The notes below the pieces were generated by a model. The model saw only the letters and a program-made list of their open reading frames with translations, made no database searches and had not been told where the DNA came from. This document shows, one piece after another, positions 14,828 to 22,932 of a DNA stretch of 29,788 nt. A program made the position numbers and the translations under genes. The number at the start of each line of letters is the position of its first letter. Within the stretch, counting starts at the first letter, position 1. The stretch lies in contig JAOZSQ010000021.1 of the NCBI GenBank assembly GCA_029939595.1, positions 1-29,788 on the forward strand, given 5' to 3'. The stretch comes from EX4572-165 sp002254885. Lineage in GTDB: Archaea > Thermoplasmatota > E2 > DHVEG-1.

Positions 14828-17800
14828 GCCGCAATCACTGCTTCTTCTAACTTTTGCGGATCAGAAGATTCTTCTGGTACATCAATAAAAGGCGCAAACA
14901 CATTTCGATCATGAAACTCTCTTTGTTTTCCCTTATTCCACTGATTCACAGGTCTAAGATATCCTACAACACGAGAATAAACTTCACATGCCGTAGTTTT
15001 TCCTTCCGTTTCACAATGTGGACAGAATTCATGTTCCCCTGCAATATAATCATGTTCTGGGCAGATACTAAACGTTGGAGTTATTGTATAATATGGGAGC
15101 TCATAATTTTCAGCAACCTTTCTTACAAGCTGTTTAACCGCCATTGGATCTGGATCAGTTTCTCCAAGAAACATATGAAGCACCGTTCCACCTGTATATT
15201 TTGTCTGCAATGAATCCTGCAAGTCAAGGGCTTTGAATACATCAGTTGTAAACCCAACAGGAAGCTGAGATGAGTTTGTATAATATGGTTCTATTTCCCC
15301 ACGAGTTGTTCCCCTGTAAAACTCTTGATTATACATACGGATATCAGGATACCGTTCTTTATCAATCCTAGCAAGTCTATATGTTGCCCCCTCAGCAGGT
15401 GTTGCCTCAAGATTGTACATATCACCAGTTTCCTCCTGATACTGAATCATTTTATCCCGGATATGATCCATGACGTTTTCAGCAAATGTTTTTCCTTCTG
15501 GATCGCCGATACTTTTATTCATAAAGTTTAGTAATGCATCATTCATCCCAATGATGCCAATTGTTGAGAAATGATTCTTCCAATACTGACCATGTGTTTC
15601 CTTAACATCATCTAAGTAAAACTTTGAATATGGATGCAGGCCACTTGTAGTAAGATTTTCAATGACTTCACGTTTTATAATAAGACTTTCCTTAGCTAGA
15701 TCCAGCAGTTCATCTAACCTGCTGAAAAACTCTTTTTCATTTTGTGCTAGATACCCAATTCTTGGAAGATTAATTGTGACAACGCCAATAGATCCAGTTT
15801 TTGGATTTGCACCAAATAGACCTCCACCTCTCTTTCGTAGTTCACGGTTATCAAGACGAAGTCTACAGCACATCGAACGTGCATCATCTGGTTTCATGTC
15901 ACTGTTGATGAAATTTGAGAAATACGGAATGCCATATTTAGCAGTCATTTCCCAAATTGGGTTTAATCCTTCATTATCCCAGTCAAAATCCTTTGTTATG
16001 TTATATGTAGGTATTGGAAATGTAAAGGGTCGACCTTTTGCATCTCCACCACCCATAATTTCAGCAAATGCTCGATTGATTATATCCATTTCTTTTGTAT
16101 AATCCTCATAATTGCTATCCATGAGCTCTCCACCAATTATCACAGGGTCATCAGCCATATATCCAGGAACTGTGAGATCCATAGTGATATTAGTAAAAGG
16201 GCTTTGGAATCCAACACGGGTCGGAACATTCATGTTGTACAGGAATTTCTGCATTTCTTGTTTAACTTCATCATATTCAAGATTGTCATGACGGATGAAT
16301 GGTGCAAGAAGCGTATCAAAATTAGATAAAGCTTGTGCACCTGCTGCCTCCCCTTGCAAAGTATAAAGATAATTGACAATTTGCATAAGGGCGGTTCCAA
16401 AGTGTTTAGCTGGTTTACTTTCAATTTTACCTGAAACACCACAGAATCCTTTCAGTAAAATATCCTGTAAATCCCATCCAACACAATTATGATTCCACAT
16501 ACCATTGACAATAAGTGTATGTGTTTCAGTTGTAATATCATAAATGTAATCATCAGGAATCTGTGTTTGTTCATTGTTTAATACCTTATGCCATCCAGCA
16601 CCTTCCGCACGCCATGCTTTTGAAGAAAGTTCCGCTGTTTGATATTTAAGAGAAGGTAAAGATTGATCAGTTGTTCTAAAACTTATACCATACAATGGAT
16701 ATTGTTGTGTTATTAATTTGCCATTGTAATTTCTTGTTGTTCCAACTCCTTCAAGATTTCTATCTCGTGAGGTGTATCCCATAATATTTAAGACCTGTGC
16801 CATTTGTTCAAGCATTGTTCTAGATGCAGTTCTCAGTGTAAGACTTGTTTTTGATGTTGTGATTGATCCATCGCCATCCAGTACTCCACCTAGAACTCCT
16901 TTGACAAATTCTTTGTTATAGGATAAAAGTTCATTAGGGAGATGTTTATCTTTGCTTATTCCTTTGAGATCAAAAACAGTTTTCATCACATAATTTGTAA
17001 ATGTTGAATTTGCTATCTGCAAAGTCACACAATCATTTTCTTGTTTTGAATACAGTCTACACCCAATTTCATAAGCCGCTTTTTCCAGTTTTTCAACAAT
17101 TTCTTGATTCTCATTTGTGATTTTTTGTTTAAATGAGATTCGATGAGGTTCCATCCAACCTTCTGCCAGATAAAAACCAACTAGATACCCCAGATTTTCA
17201 GTTAACATTATTTTATTTGGAATCGCATCTGCATTGTTTGATGTTGAAATAACGCCTTCATTTTCTAGGTTTTCAGAATATGTTTGATATTTTTCAAGAG
17301 GCATTCCTTCCATCCAGAAATCACTTACTCCTCTTTGGATTAGTTCTTTTGCTAGATAGAGATGATCTTTGAAAAATAATTTTTCGTTTTGAAGGAGTTT
17401 TTGTATATCTGCTGTAAGTAACTTGTCTTCTTCTTTGTTAACAAGTTTTGCTTCTTTAAAAATTTCATCTCCAAGCACCATTGGATGGTCTTCTGTGACA
17501 ATAACAGATCTTCCACCTTCATTTTTTATAAAATGCATAGGTTTATCTTTTGCTTTTTTTACAAGCCTTTTAACTTTTGTCCAACCATCTTTATCAAGTA
17601 CCTTTAGATTTTCAGGATATCTTGCCCAGGCTTCATCTTTTTTTGATAAAAGTTTCTCAGGTTTGTCGATTTTCTCATAGAGATCTTGAAATGAAGATAC
17701 TATGATATTTCCATTGTATTTTGCAATTACTGTTTCCTTACCATAATATGTATATGCTCCAAGTGTGCCAAGATCGTGAATATGATAGTCACCATTGCTA

Positions 17801-18273
17801 TGTGCCTCACCGATTTCAGGCGGATATATCTTATTTAACCAGTAATGTGAAACAATATTTTCTGTTGCATAGACATTTAGCCCTTGAAGAGAATAACTCA
17901 TATTGCTATTTTCATTAACTTTCCAATCCATCATTGAAAGATATCCATCAACAACATCGATGTCTTTTAGTAATCCTCCAATTTCTCTGATTTCTTCATG
18001 TTGATGTCGATAGAGGATGTATGCTTTTGCCGTTTTTGTATGGCCTTGTTCCATGAGGATTTTTTCAACTGTATCTTGAACTTTTTCAACGGTTGGCATT
18101 TCACCAGGTTTAAGAGATTTTTCAAGTTTTTCTAATACTTCATCTGTTATTTTTGTTGCTTTCCGATGGTCTTTTCCACCTACTGCTTGTGCAGCTTTCC
18201 ATACAGCATTTGTTATACGGAATGGGTTGAAATCATCGATTTTTCCATCTCTTTTAATTATTTTTCGTATCAT
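14824..18273 (-). CDS. nrdD: Anaerobic (class III) ribonucleoside-triphosphate reductase with intein
   Basis: NrdD makes deoxynucleotides without oxygen using a glycyl radical. The precursor has 1149 residues. Residues 1-95 form an ATP-cone allosteric domain (MIRKIIKRDGKIDDFNPFRI...). The catalytic part begins before HIHDLGTLGAY, is interrupted by an intein at 175-596, and resumes at CVGWDLQDIL. SMCCRLRLDNRELRKRGGG and GSIGVVTINLPRIG are core motifs. Near the end, CPEH...CPHC (Cys1071, Cys1084, Cys1087) forms the zinc site, and RVVGYLRP places the radical glycine at about 1104. The spliced enzyme would have 727 residues, normal for the family. ATG 18273 has TGAGGAGA upstream. It follows nrdR by 20 bases and overlaps nrdG by four. 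Confidence 0.96.
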   Translation of the reverse strand: MIRKIIKRDGKIDDFNPFRITNAVWKAAQAVGGKDHRKATKITDEVLEKLEKSLKPGEMPTVEKVQDTVEKILMEQGHTKTAKAYILYRHQHEEIREIGGLLKDIDVVDGYLSMMDWKVNENSNMSYSLQGLNVYATENIVSHYWLNKIYPPEIGEAHSNGDYHIHDLGTLGAYTYYGKETVIAKYNGNIIVSSFQDLYEKIDKPEKLLSKKDEAWARYPENLKVLDKDGWTKVKRLVKKAKDKPMHFIKNEGGRSVIVTEDHPMVLGDEIFKEAKLVNKEEDKLLTADIQKLLQNEKLFFKDHLYLAKELIQRGVSDFWMEGMPLEKYQTYSENLENEGVISTSNNADAIPNKIMLTENLGYLVGFYLAEGWMEPHRISFKQKITNENQEIVEKLEKAAYEIGCRLYSKQENDCVTLQIANSTFTNYVMKTVFDLKGISKDKHLPNELLSYNKEFVKGVLGGVLDGDGSITTSKTSLTLRTASRTMLEQMAQVLNIMGYTSRDRNLEGVGTTRNYNGKLITQQYPLYGISFRTTDQSLPSLKYQTAELSSKAWRAEGAGWHKVLNNEQTQIPDDYIYDITTETHTLIVNGMWNHNCVGWDLQDILLKGFCGVSGKIESKPAKHFGTALMQIVNYLYTLQGEAAGAQALSNFDTLLAPFIRHDNLEYDEVKQEMQKFLYNMNVPTRVGFQSPFTNITMDLTVPGYMADDPVIIGGELMDSNYEDYTKEMDIINRAFAEIMGGGDAKGRPFTFPIPTYNITKDFDWDNEGLNPIWEMTAKYGIPYFSNFINSDMKPDDARSMCCRLRLDNRELRKRGGGLFGANPKTGSIGVVTINLPRIGYLAQNEKEFFSRLDELLDLAKESLIIKREVIENLTTSGLHPYSKFYLDDVKETHGQYWKNHFSTIGIIGMNDALLNFMNKSIGDPEGKTFAENVMDHIRDKMIQYQEETGDMYNLEATPAEGATYRLARIDKERYPDIRMYNQEFYRGTTRGEIEPYYTNSSQLPVGFTTDVFKALDLQDSLQTKYTGGTVLHMFLGETDPDPMAVKQLVRKVAENYELPYYTITPTFSICPEHDYIAGEHEFCPHCETEGKTTACEVYSRVVGYLRPVNQWNKGKQREFHDRNVFAPFIDVPEESSDPQKLEEAVIAA
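16486..17751 (-). other. Intein in NrdD, LAGLIDADG homing-endonuclease type, Thr at position 1
   Basis: This in-frame insertion of 422 residues (precursor residues 175-596) separates LGAY from CVGWDL of NrdD. It begins TYYGKETVIAKYNGNIIV (block A), with codon ACA for Thr at the place normally held by Cys or Ser. Block B is VIVTEDHPMVL, with the TxxH motif at 260-263. Two LAGLIDADG-like helices, LVGFYLAEGW (Glu371) and GVLGGVLDGDGS (Asp468), carry the catalytic acids, so a working homing endonuclease is plausible. Block F is YIYDITTETHTLIVNG and block G is GMWNHN, with penultimate His595 and Asn596. The first C-extein residue is Cys597. No block F cysteine is seen, so it does not look like a class 3 intein. 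Confidence 0.93.
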
Positions 18274-18293
18274 TTTTTATCTCTCCTCAGGCC

Positions 18294-18746
18294 TTATGGC
18301 TCTTTTACTAGTTTTTTAACTTCTTTTTCAAATAGGGTAATATCTGCAAATGAACGATATACTGATGCGAATCTTATGTATGCTACTTGATCGGTTTTTT
18401 TTAGTTCATTCATGACGTATTCTCCAAGTTCTTTACTTGGTATTTCTTCTTTCCCGCTTTTTTTAATGTGTTCTTGAATATTATCAAGCATGTTTTCGAT
18501 TTGTTCGTTTGATACGGGGCGTTTTTCAAGTGCTTTTATTATCCCTTTTTTTATTTTTTCTTTATCAAATTGTTCTCGTTTCCCGTCTTTTTTGATGATG
18601 TATACGGGGCTTAGTTCTACATGTTCGTAGGTTGTGAATCTGCGGTTGCATTCTAGACATTCTCTTCTTCTTCGAATTGAGTATATTCCAGTATCCCTAG
18701 AGTCTGTTACCTTTGTGTTTTGATTAGTACAATATGGACATTGCAT
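18294..18746 (-). CDS. nrdR: Transcriptional repressor NrdR
   Basis: NrdR represses ribonucleotide reductase genes when dATP/ATP binds its ATP cone. The 150-residue protein has the family's usual length. The N-terminal zinc finger is MQCPYCTNQNTKV (Cys3, Cys6) with ECLECNRRFTTYE (the second CxxC), and the DNA-binding basic stretch SIRRRRECLEC lies between. The ATP-cone follows from about residue 46 (PVYIIKKDGKREQFDKEKIKKGI). Its gene heads the nrdR-nrdD-nrdG operon, 20 bases before nrdD, and two NrdR-box palindromes precede it, so autorepression is likely. NrdR is common in bacteria and rarer in archaea. Confidence 0.95.
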   Translation of the reverse strand: MQCPYCTNQNTKVTDSRDTGIYSIRRRRECLECNRRFTTYEHVELSPVYIIKKDGKREQFDKEKIKKGIIKALEKRPVSNEQIENMLDNIQEHIKKSGKEEIPSKELGEYVMNELKKTDQVAYIRFASVYRSFADITLFEKEVKKLVKEP

Positions 18747-18768
18747 CCCTTATCACTATCCTTATAGA

Positions 18769-18788
18769 ATATACAATATATTGTATAT
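18769..18788. promoter_or_regulatory. NrdR box 1
   Basis: ATATACAATATATTGTATAT is a perfect 20-bp palindrome; its inner 16 bases match the NrdR-box pattern acaCwATATwGtgt in the core (CAATATATTG). It lies 23 bases upstream of the nrdR start codon, where it would overlap the transcription start region and block the operon. Confidence 0.8.
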
Positions 18789-18803
18789 CTATATCTCTTC
18801 ACT

Positions 18804-18819
18804 ACATTATATTGTATGT
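18804..18819. promoter_or_regulatory. NrdR box 2
   Basis: ACATTATATTGTATGT is an imperfect palindrome with the same flanks and core layout as box 1. The centres of the two boxes are 33 bases apart, about three helix turns, which places them on one face of the DNA as in characterised NrdR operators. Confidence 0.7.
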
Positions 18820-18973
18820 TTTGGGGGTTTTTATAGTTTTTTATTCTACTAAAAATAAAAGGGATAAAACGACTTTTACCTCACCCACTTTTGTAAAAAG
18901 TGACAATAAAAAAATACTATTTAAAACCATTGAAAAGTTCATTAAAAGTATTCAAAAATAATATTTATCATAG

Positions 18974-19594
18974 TTAGTAAATATTATTTATTGCGTGCGT
19001 TACAAGATCATTAATTGACATTTGATCTTCAATATCAACAAGCTGCTGAATTCTTGCACGAGTTGCCGGCTTATTTGGTACTGCTAGACATCCAATCGTT
19101 TTTCTAATAGAGAGATCGAAAGTATCGATTTTTTTTCCAATTTTAACAATCTCTTCTTTATCAAAACCAATTAAAGGACGGAGAATTGGGATTGAAACAG
19201 CACTATCAACAACAATTAAATTTGAAAGAGTTTGTGATGCAACCTGTCCAAGAGAATCACCCATAATAATGAAGTCTCCACCATATTCTTTTGCATAAGC
19301 CTCAGCATATCGTACCATCATCCGTTTACAAAAGATACATAAAAAACGAGGATGAAACAATCCCTTTGTATACATATCTAGTGATTTACCATGTGGAACA
19401 ATACGAATACTTACTTTACATGGCAAAATTGATGAAAGATGATTTGCTATTAACTTAAAATTTTCTAGTTCTAAATCATCTGTAAATGGTCTTGCATCTG
19501 CATGTAGGAAAATAATTTCATCAACATATGAAGAAAGACTGTATGCGGCAACAGGAGAATCAATCCCGCTAGATAAAAGGCTAATTGCTTTCAT
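18974..19594 (-). CDS. ThiI-like PP-loop ATPase domain protein (lacks THUMP)
   Basis: The 206-residue protein is an adenylating PP-loop enzyme like the catalytic domain of ThiI, which makes 4-thiouridine in tRNA. The N-terminus SLLSSGIDSPVAAYSL is the PP-loop, CIFCKRMMVRYAEAYA holds the CxxC seen in archaeal ThiI relatives, GDSLGQVASQTLSNL follows, and RKTIGCLAVPNKPATRA carries the conserved cysteine. The N-terminal ferredoxin-like and THUMP domains, which bind tRNA, are missing, so it may need a partner or have another sulfur-transfer target. The start ATG overlaps the end of cutA by four bases. Confidence 0.85.
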   Translation of the reverse strand: MKAISLLSSGIDSPVAAYSLSSYVDEIIFLHADARPFTDDLELENFKLIANHLSSILPCKVSIRIVPHGKSLDMYTKGLFHPRFLCIFCKRMMVRYAEAYAKEYGGDFIIMGDSLGQVASQTLSNLIVVDSAVSIPILRPLIGFDKEEIVKIGKKIDTFDLSIRKTIGCLAVPNKPATRARIQQLVDIEDQMSINDLVTHAINNIY

Positions 19595-19902
19595 TCTGTC
19601 TCTCTTACAATATACTCAAGATATTCTTTATGACCACCTACAATAGGGAATACAATAATTGCAGGTACCTCATAAGAATGCAATTCTTTAATTCTTAAAA
19701 TTGTTTTTTTTACATTTTCTTCAACTGTTTTTGCAATTAAAATAACCTCATCTGCAGTCTCAACTTTTCCTTTCCATTTATAAATTGATTCAACCTTTGG
19801 AATGATATTTACACAAGCAACAAGTTGTTCTTCAACCAGTTTATTTGCAATATTTCTAGCATAAATAATATCATCCATTGTAGTATAAACAACAGCTACC
19901 AT
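19591..19902 (-). CDS. cutA: CutA1 divalent-cation tolerance protein
   Basis: The 103-residue protein has the CutA signature: VAVVYTTMDDIIYARNIANKLVEEQLVACVNIIPKVESIYKWKGKVETADEVILIAKT, then LHSYEVPAIIVFPIVGG. The family forms a very stable PII-like trimer; a role in copper tolerance was shown in E. coli but in archaea is unclear. Its stop overlaps the start of the ThiI-like gene (ATGA), so both are made from one transcript. No SD better than weak A/G-rich sequence is seen before ATG 19902. Confidence 0.93.
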   Translation of the reverse strand: MVAVVYTTMDDIIYARNIANKLVEEQLVACVNIIPKVESIYKWKGKVETADEVILIAKTVEENVKKTILRIKELHSYEVPAIIVFPIVGGHKEYLEYIVRETE

Positions 19903-19950
19903 CTGTTTTCAACCAATAAAAAATAACAAGAATTAGTATATAAATTGTTT

Positions 19951-20349
19951 TCATTGCAAAAATTCTTCAAATTGTAAATTTTCTATTATGGATTCAAAGG
20001 ATGTTTTTTCTCCAACATACAAATGGCTTTTACACGAACAATCACTACATCCAAAATTTGGCACCATATCAAAAGATTCTAAAAAAGAATGTGCTACGTT
20101 ACATTCTTCCTTAACAGTGCCTTCTTTGAAAAATACGTTTTTAATCTTTGCATGATCTGAAAAGAAATCGATATGCCAATGATGATTCTTTTCAGATCGT
20201 AAATGTCTTTTGATTCTACCCTCCAAACTATTTAATGCAGAGCCAATATAGACATACCAACCATTTCTAAACTGCATATCTCCCAGTTTTCCAATCCGGA
20301 TTGATTTATCCAAATTTAGAAACATGAGAAGAATATATGTTCCCTTCAT
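19951..20349 (-). CDS. GIY-YIG nuclease-fold protein (DUF123)
   Basis: The 132-residue protein reads MKGTYILLMFLNLD...IGKLGDMQFRNGWYVYIGSALNSLEGRIKRHLRSEKNHHWHIDFF, with the diverged GIY (GTYILL) and YIG (WYVYIGSA) strands, the arginine in GRIKRH and the HWHID segment typical of DUF123. A cysteine cluster NFGCSDCSCKSHL follows, a known feature of the family. Some archaeal relatives are fused to endonuclease III, pointing to DNA repair, but activity is not proved. I start at ATG 20349, preceded by AAGGGGCTGATT; a TTG start at 20370 would add seven residues. Confidence 0.85.
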   Translation of the reverse strand: MKGTYILLMFLNLDKSIRIGKLGDMQFRNGWYVYIGSALNSLEGRIKRHLRSEKNHHWHIDFFSDHAKIKNVFFKEGTVKEECNVAHSFLESFDMVPNFGCSDCSCKSHLYVGEKTSFESIIENLQFEEFLQ

Positions 20350-20501
20350 AATCAGCCCCTTAAATAGCAAACAAAAACAAATACATATTGGTATATTCTA
20401 ATAGAAATCTTGGCATTTTTTAATAAAATGAACATAAATAAAGGGAAAGGTTATTAAAATATGAGATATACTATAATATAAAACCCATTTGAGGTGAATG
20501 T

Positions 20502-20870
20502 ATGGAAAAAAAATATATAGCAGGATTTTTGTGCGTACTCATGCTTGCATCAATACCATTATCAGTAGGACAAGCAAGCGAAGAAGTAATTATACAAAGC
20601 AATGATGTAGAACCCCAATCCCTTATCGGAGTAACATTTGTTGCAGGTTTAATAATGAACCCCCAAATAACCGGTAAATATGTTCAAGCAAAAGCAATTG
20701 TTTTAGCATATTACGACCGTGGAATCATAACTAAAGATTCTGGTGTTGTTATGGGCTTTAAAGACGTTCGATTTAGACAAAATGATCTTCTTTATATGAG
20801 TGAACCTGGACAACTTGGCTTAGTTCAAATTGCAGGAATATGCACAGGTTTCTCAATACAAAAAATATAA
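20502..20870 (+). CDS. Small secreted hypothetical protein
   Basis: The 122-residue protein starts with a clear signal peptide (MEKKYIAGFLCVLMLASIPLSVGQA, cleavage expected after GQA). The mature part of about 97 residues is beta-rich (GVTFVAGLIMNP, KAIVLAYYDRGIITKDSGVVMGFKDVRF, LVQIAGICTGFSI) with a single Cys. A recurring G-V-V-x-G-F/D-V-R-F pattern suggests a small beta-sandwich domain, but I recognise no family. GAGGTGA lies 7 bases upstream of ATG 20502. A T-rich terminator follows. Confidence 0.75.
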   Translation: MEKKYIAGFLCVLMLASIPLSVGQASEEVIIQSNDVEPQSLIGVTFVAGLIMNPQITGKYVQAKAIVLAYYDRGIITKDSGVVMGFKDVRFRQNDLLYMSEPGQLGLVQIAGICTGFSIQKI

Positions 20871-20885
20871 ATTCGTCAATAAACC

Positions 20886-20901
20886 TTTTTTCTTTTTTTT
20901 T
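20886..20901 (+). terminator. Poly-T terminator
   Basis: T runs of 6 and 9 bases separated by one C lie 15 bases after the stop of the secreted-protein gene, a position and composition typical of archaeal U-rich terminators. The converging VOC gene ends 20 bases further on. Confidence 0.6.
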
Positions 20902-20921
20902 AATTTAAATTTTAATAGAGG

Positions 20922-21410
20922 TTAGACTCCTATGATTTTGTTAATAATATTTATGGGCATCAGAGTTTTTTTATTTATTTCTTTAACATCCATTCCGTTA
21001 TCATGACATCTAAGTACAACAATATGCATAGGTTCTCCAAATTCAACGATATGGTGGTCAGGATCATAAACTCTAAAGCATCGTTGCCCCCATGGTTGCT
21101 CAATTATTGAATGAACAAAATCTATTTTTTCTTTCTTTAATTTTTTGAATTGTTTATCCAACTCCTCTGTTTCAAAGTATATTTCAAGATTGTTTTTGCC
21201 CCAAAGTCCACTAATTGGTTGGTTTAAACCTGTAATTTCATGAGCATAATTTCCATCCCAAAGTGAAAGACCACCTTCAAATGTAATATTTTTTCCAAAA
21301 TCCATTTCAATTTTCTGATCTAAAATTTTGTGATAAAAATTTTTAGATTTGCTAATATCGCCAACAAAGATTACTGAACTTACAAACTTTGATTTTCCAA
21401 TTTTATCCAT
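20922..21410 (-). CDS. VOC-superfamily (glyoxalase-like) protein
   Basis: The 162-residue protein folds as paired beta-alpha-beta-beta-beta modules. Visible parts are SSVIFVGDISKSKNFYHKILDQKIEMDFG (module 1), NNLEIYFETEELDKQFKKLKKEKIDFVH, and PWGQRCFRVYDPDHHIVEFGEP, with the usual R-x-x-D-P-x-H-x-I-x-E-F metal-binding end. It could be a lyase, dioxygenase or resistance protein; the substrate cannot be told. I chose ATG 21410 because GGAG lies 8 bases upstream, whereas ATG 21446 has none. The tail after EFGEP (about 40 residues) is unusual for the family. Confidence 0.8.
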   Translation of the reverse strand: MDKIGKSKFVSSVIFVGDISKSKNFYHKILDQKIEMDFGKNITFEGGLSLWDGNYAHEITGLNQPISGLWGKNNLEIYFETEELDKQFKKLKKEKIDFVHSIIEQPWGQRCFRVYDPDHHIVEFGEPMHIVVLRCHDNGMDVKEINKKTLMPINIINKIIGV

Positions 21411-21678
21411 AGAAATACTCCATTTGATGAGAATATAAAAATTCATTTAAAAATATATTGAAATTATTTTCTTTCAAAAAATAGGATTGAAACTGTAGTG
21501 TTTTAATGATTTTTAGGATATTTTGTGTAATAATTTGTGTAATCTTAGAAATACATGATATTTTTTATCCAATATAATATCAAAACTGAAAAATATATAA
21601 TAAAAATACTTTCACTAAACAGTTATAAATTTATATCAATTATATCATATTATTGGGTAATAAAATAGGTGAAAGAAG

Positions 21679-22149
21679 ATGGATAAAATAAAAATTCAGA
21701 AAAATAAACCAATGAAACTTGCATATATCGAATATATCGGTAAATATGACACTGTACCATTTGATAAATATATTCCAAGACTTTACGAATGGGCAAAAGA
21801 AAACAAAGTTCGACCAGGATTTAAAAATATAAATGTTTATCATGATGACCCCAATGAAAAAACACCATCTGAATGTAAAACATGGGTTGGAATTCCAATA
21901 AATGGGGAAGTAGAATCTGATAATGAGGTTAAAATTGAAGAAATACAAGAGATGGAAGTTGCGTCATTAAAATTCAAAGGACCTGCTAGTGAATATGAAC
22001 AGGTTTATCAAAAAATAAATGTGTGGATTGAAGAAAATGGTTATAACTGGGCAGGACCAAGTTTTGAAGTTTGTTCAAAAAAACCTAAGATGAAGAATGG
22101 TGAAATGATATTTACAACAACAATTCAGGTGCCAATTAAGAAAAAGTAG
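21679..22149 (+). CDS. GyrI-like small-molecule-binding domain protein
   Basis: The 156-residue protein is a stand-alone AraC effector-binding/GyrI-like domain: KPMKLAYIEYIGKYDTVPFDKYIPRLYEWAKENKVRPG, then VYHDDPNEKTPSECKTWVGIPI, EIQEMEVASLKFKGPASEYEQVYQKINVWIEENGY, and a final WAGPSFEVC...IQVPI. These two SHS2-like repeats bind hydrophobic compounds in regulators such as BmrR; free-standing copies may be sensors or hydrolases. No DNA-binding domain is attached. GGTGA lies 6 bases before ATG 21679. Confidence 0.82.
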   Translation: MDKIKIQKNKPMKLAYIEYIGKYDTVPFDKYIPRLYEWAKENKVRPGFKNINVYHDDPNEKTPSECKTWVGIPINGEVESDNEVKIEEIQEMEVASLKFKGPASEYEQVYQKINVWIEENGYNWAGPSFEVCSKKPKMKNGEMIFTTTIQVPIKKK

Positions 22150-22327
22150 CTTAAATGAATAAAACAATGAATGAATTTTCAGATTGAGTTGTTACACCAT
22201 ATGAAATAAACTTTACACCCGATGTATCATTTATTGAATACGAAAAAAAAACATATATGTTCCAATTGTAAAATAAAACATAAATATATACGATTATAAA
22301 AAAAATAGAAATTTTGAGTAAGATACA

Positions 22328-22932
22328 ATGAAAATCTCACAAGCAACAATGGATGATGCGGAAGAAATTAGTATAAACAATATCCGGATGGCAAAAGAAA
22401 CAGAGGAGATGATTCTTGATTCTGTAATTTCATTGGATGCAGTAAAAAATCTTATCAATAATCCCTCAAAAGGGTTTTATCTTATTGTAAAAAAAGAGGG
22501 TGAAATCATTGGTCAATTGATGATTACTTTTGAGTGGAGTGATTGGAGAAATACAACAATTTGGTGGATACAAAGTGTATATGTTCTTCNNNNNNNNNNN
22601 NNNNNNNNNNNNNNNNNNNNNNNNNNNNNNNNNNNNNNNNNNNNNNNNNNNNNNNNNNNNNNNNNNNNNNNNNNNNNNNNNNNNNNNNNTGGAGTGATTG
22701 GAGAAATACAACAATTTGGTGGATACAAAGTGTATATGTTCTTCCATCTTATCGAAAGCAAAAAGTTTTTTTTTCACTTTATCAAAAGAGTAAACAATTA
22801 GCAAAACAACAAAATATCAAAATGTTTCGCCTCTATGTTCATAATCAAAACAAAAAAGCAATTTCTACATACGAATCAATTGGCATGAAAAAGAAATCTT
22901 ATATTATTTTTGAAGAAGATTTTGGAAGTTGA
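22328..22932 (+). CDS. GNAT-family N-acetyltransferase, interrupted by an artificial gap
   Basis: The gene is split by 100 Ns flanked by an exact 55-bp repeat, which is best read as an unjoined contig overlap. Removing 155 bases keeps the frame and gives a 149-residue protein. It reads MKISQATMDDAEEISINNIRM...GEIIGQLMITFEWSDWRNTTIWWIQSVYVLPSYRKQKVFFSLYQKS, then FRLYVHNQNKKAISTYESIGM. Q-S-V-Y-V-L-P-x-Y-R-K-Q-K is motif A of GNAT proteins, with K-Q-K in place of the usual G-x-G, and YVHNQNKKAISTYESIGM is motif B. The substrate is unknown. Confidence 0.82.
22535..22744. repeat. 55-bp contig-end repeat flanking a 100-N scaffold gap
   Basis: Bases 22535-22589 and 22690-22744 are identical, and between them stand exactly 100 Ns (22590-22689). 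The repeat length of 55 equals a common assembler k-mer size. It is an assembly artefact and not a biological repeat, since joining the copies restores one continuous reading frame. Confidence 0.9.

Noticed and set aside
18734..18961. Plus-strand ORF of 75 codons over the nrdR promoter
   Set aside because: It overlaps the nrdR start and both NrdR boxes, has no SD, and its hydrophobic composition follows from AT-rich sequence.
21530..21550. Short direct repeat (TTGTGTAATAATTTGTGTAAT) as a possible operator before the GyrI-like gene
   Set aside because: The unit is only about nine bases long, lies about 130 bases from the start codon and is unremarkable in AT-rich intergenic DNA.
22466..22804. 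Minus-strand ORFs running through the N gap
   Set aside because: They exist only because Ns are read as open codons; the plus-strand GNAT explains the sequence.
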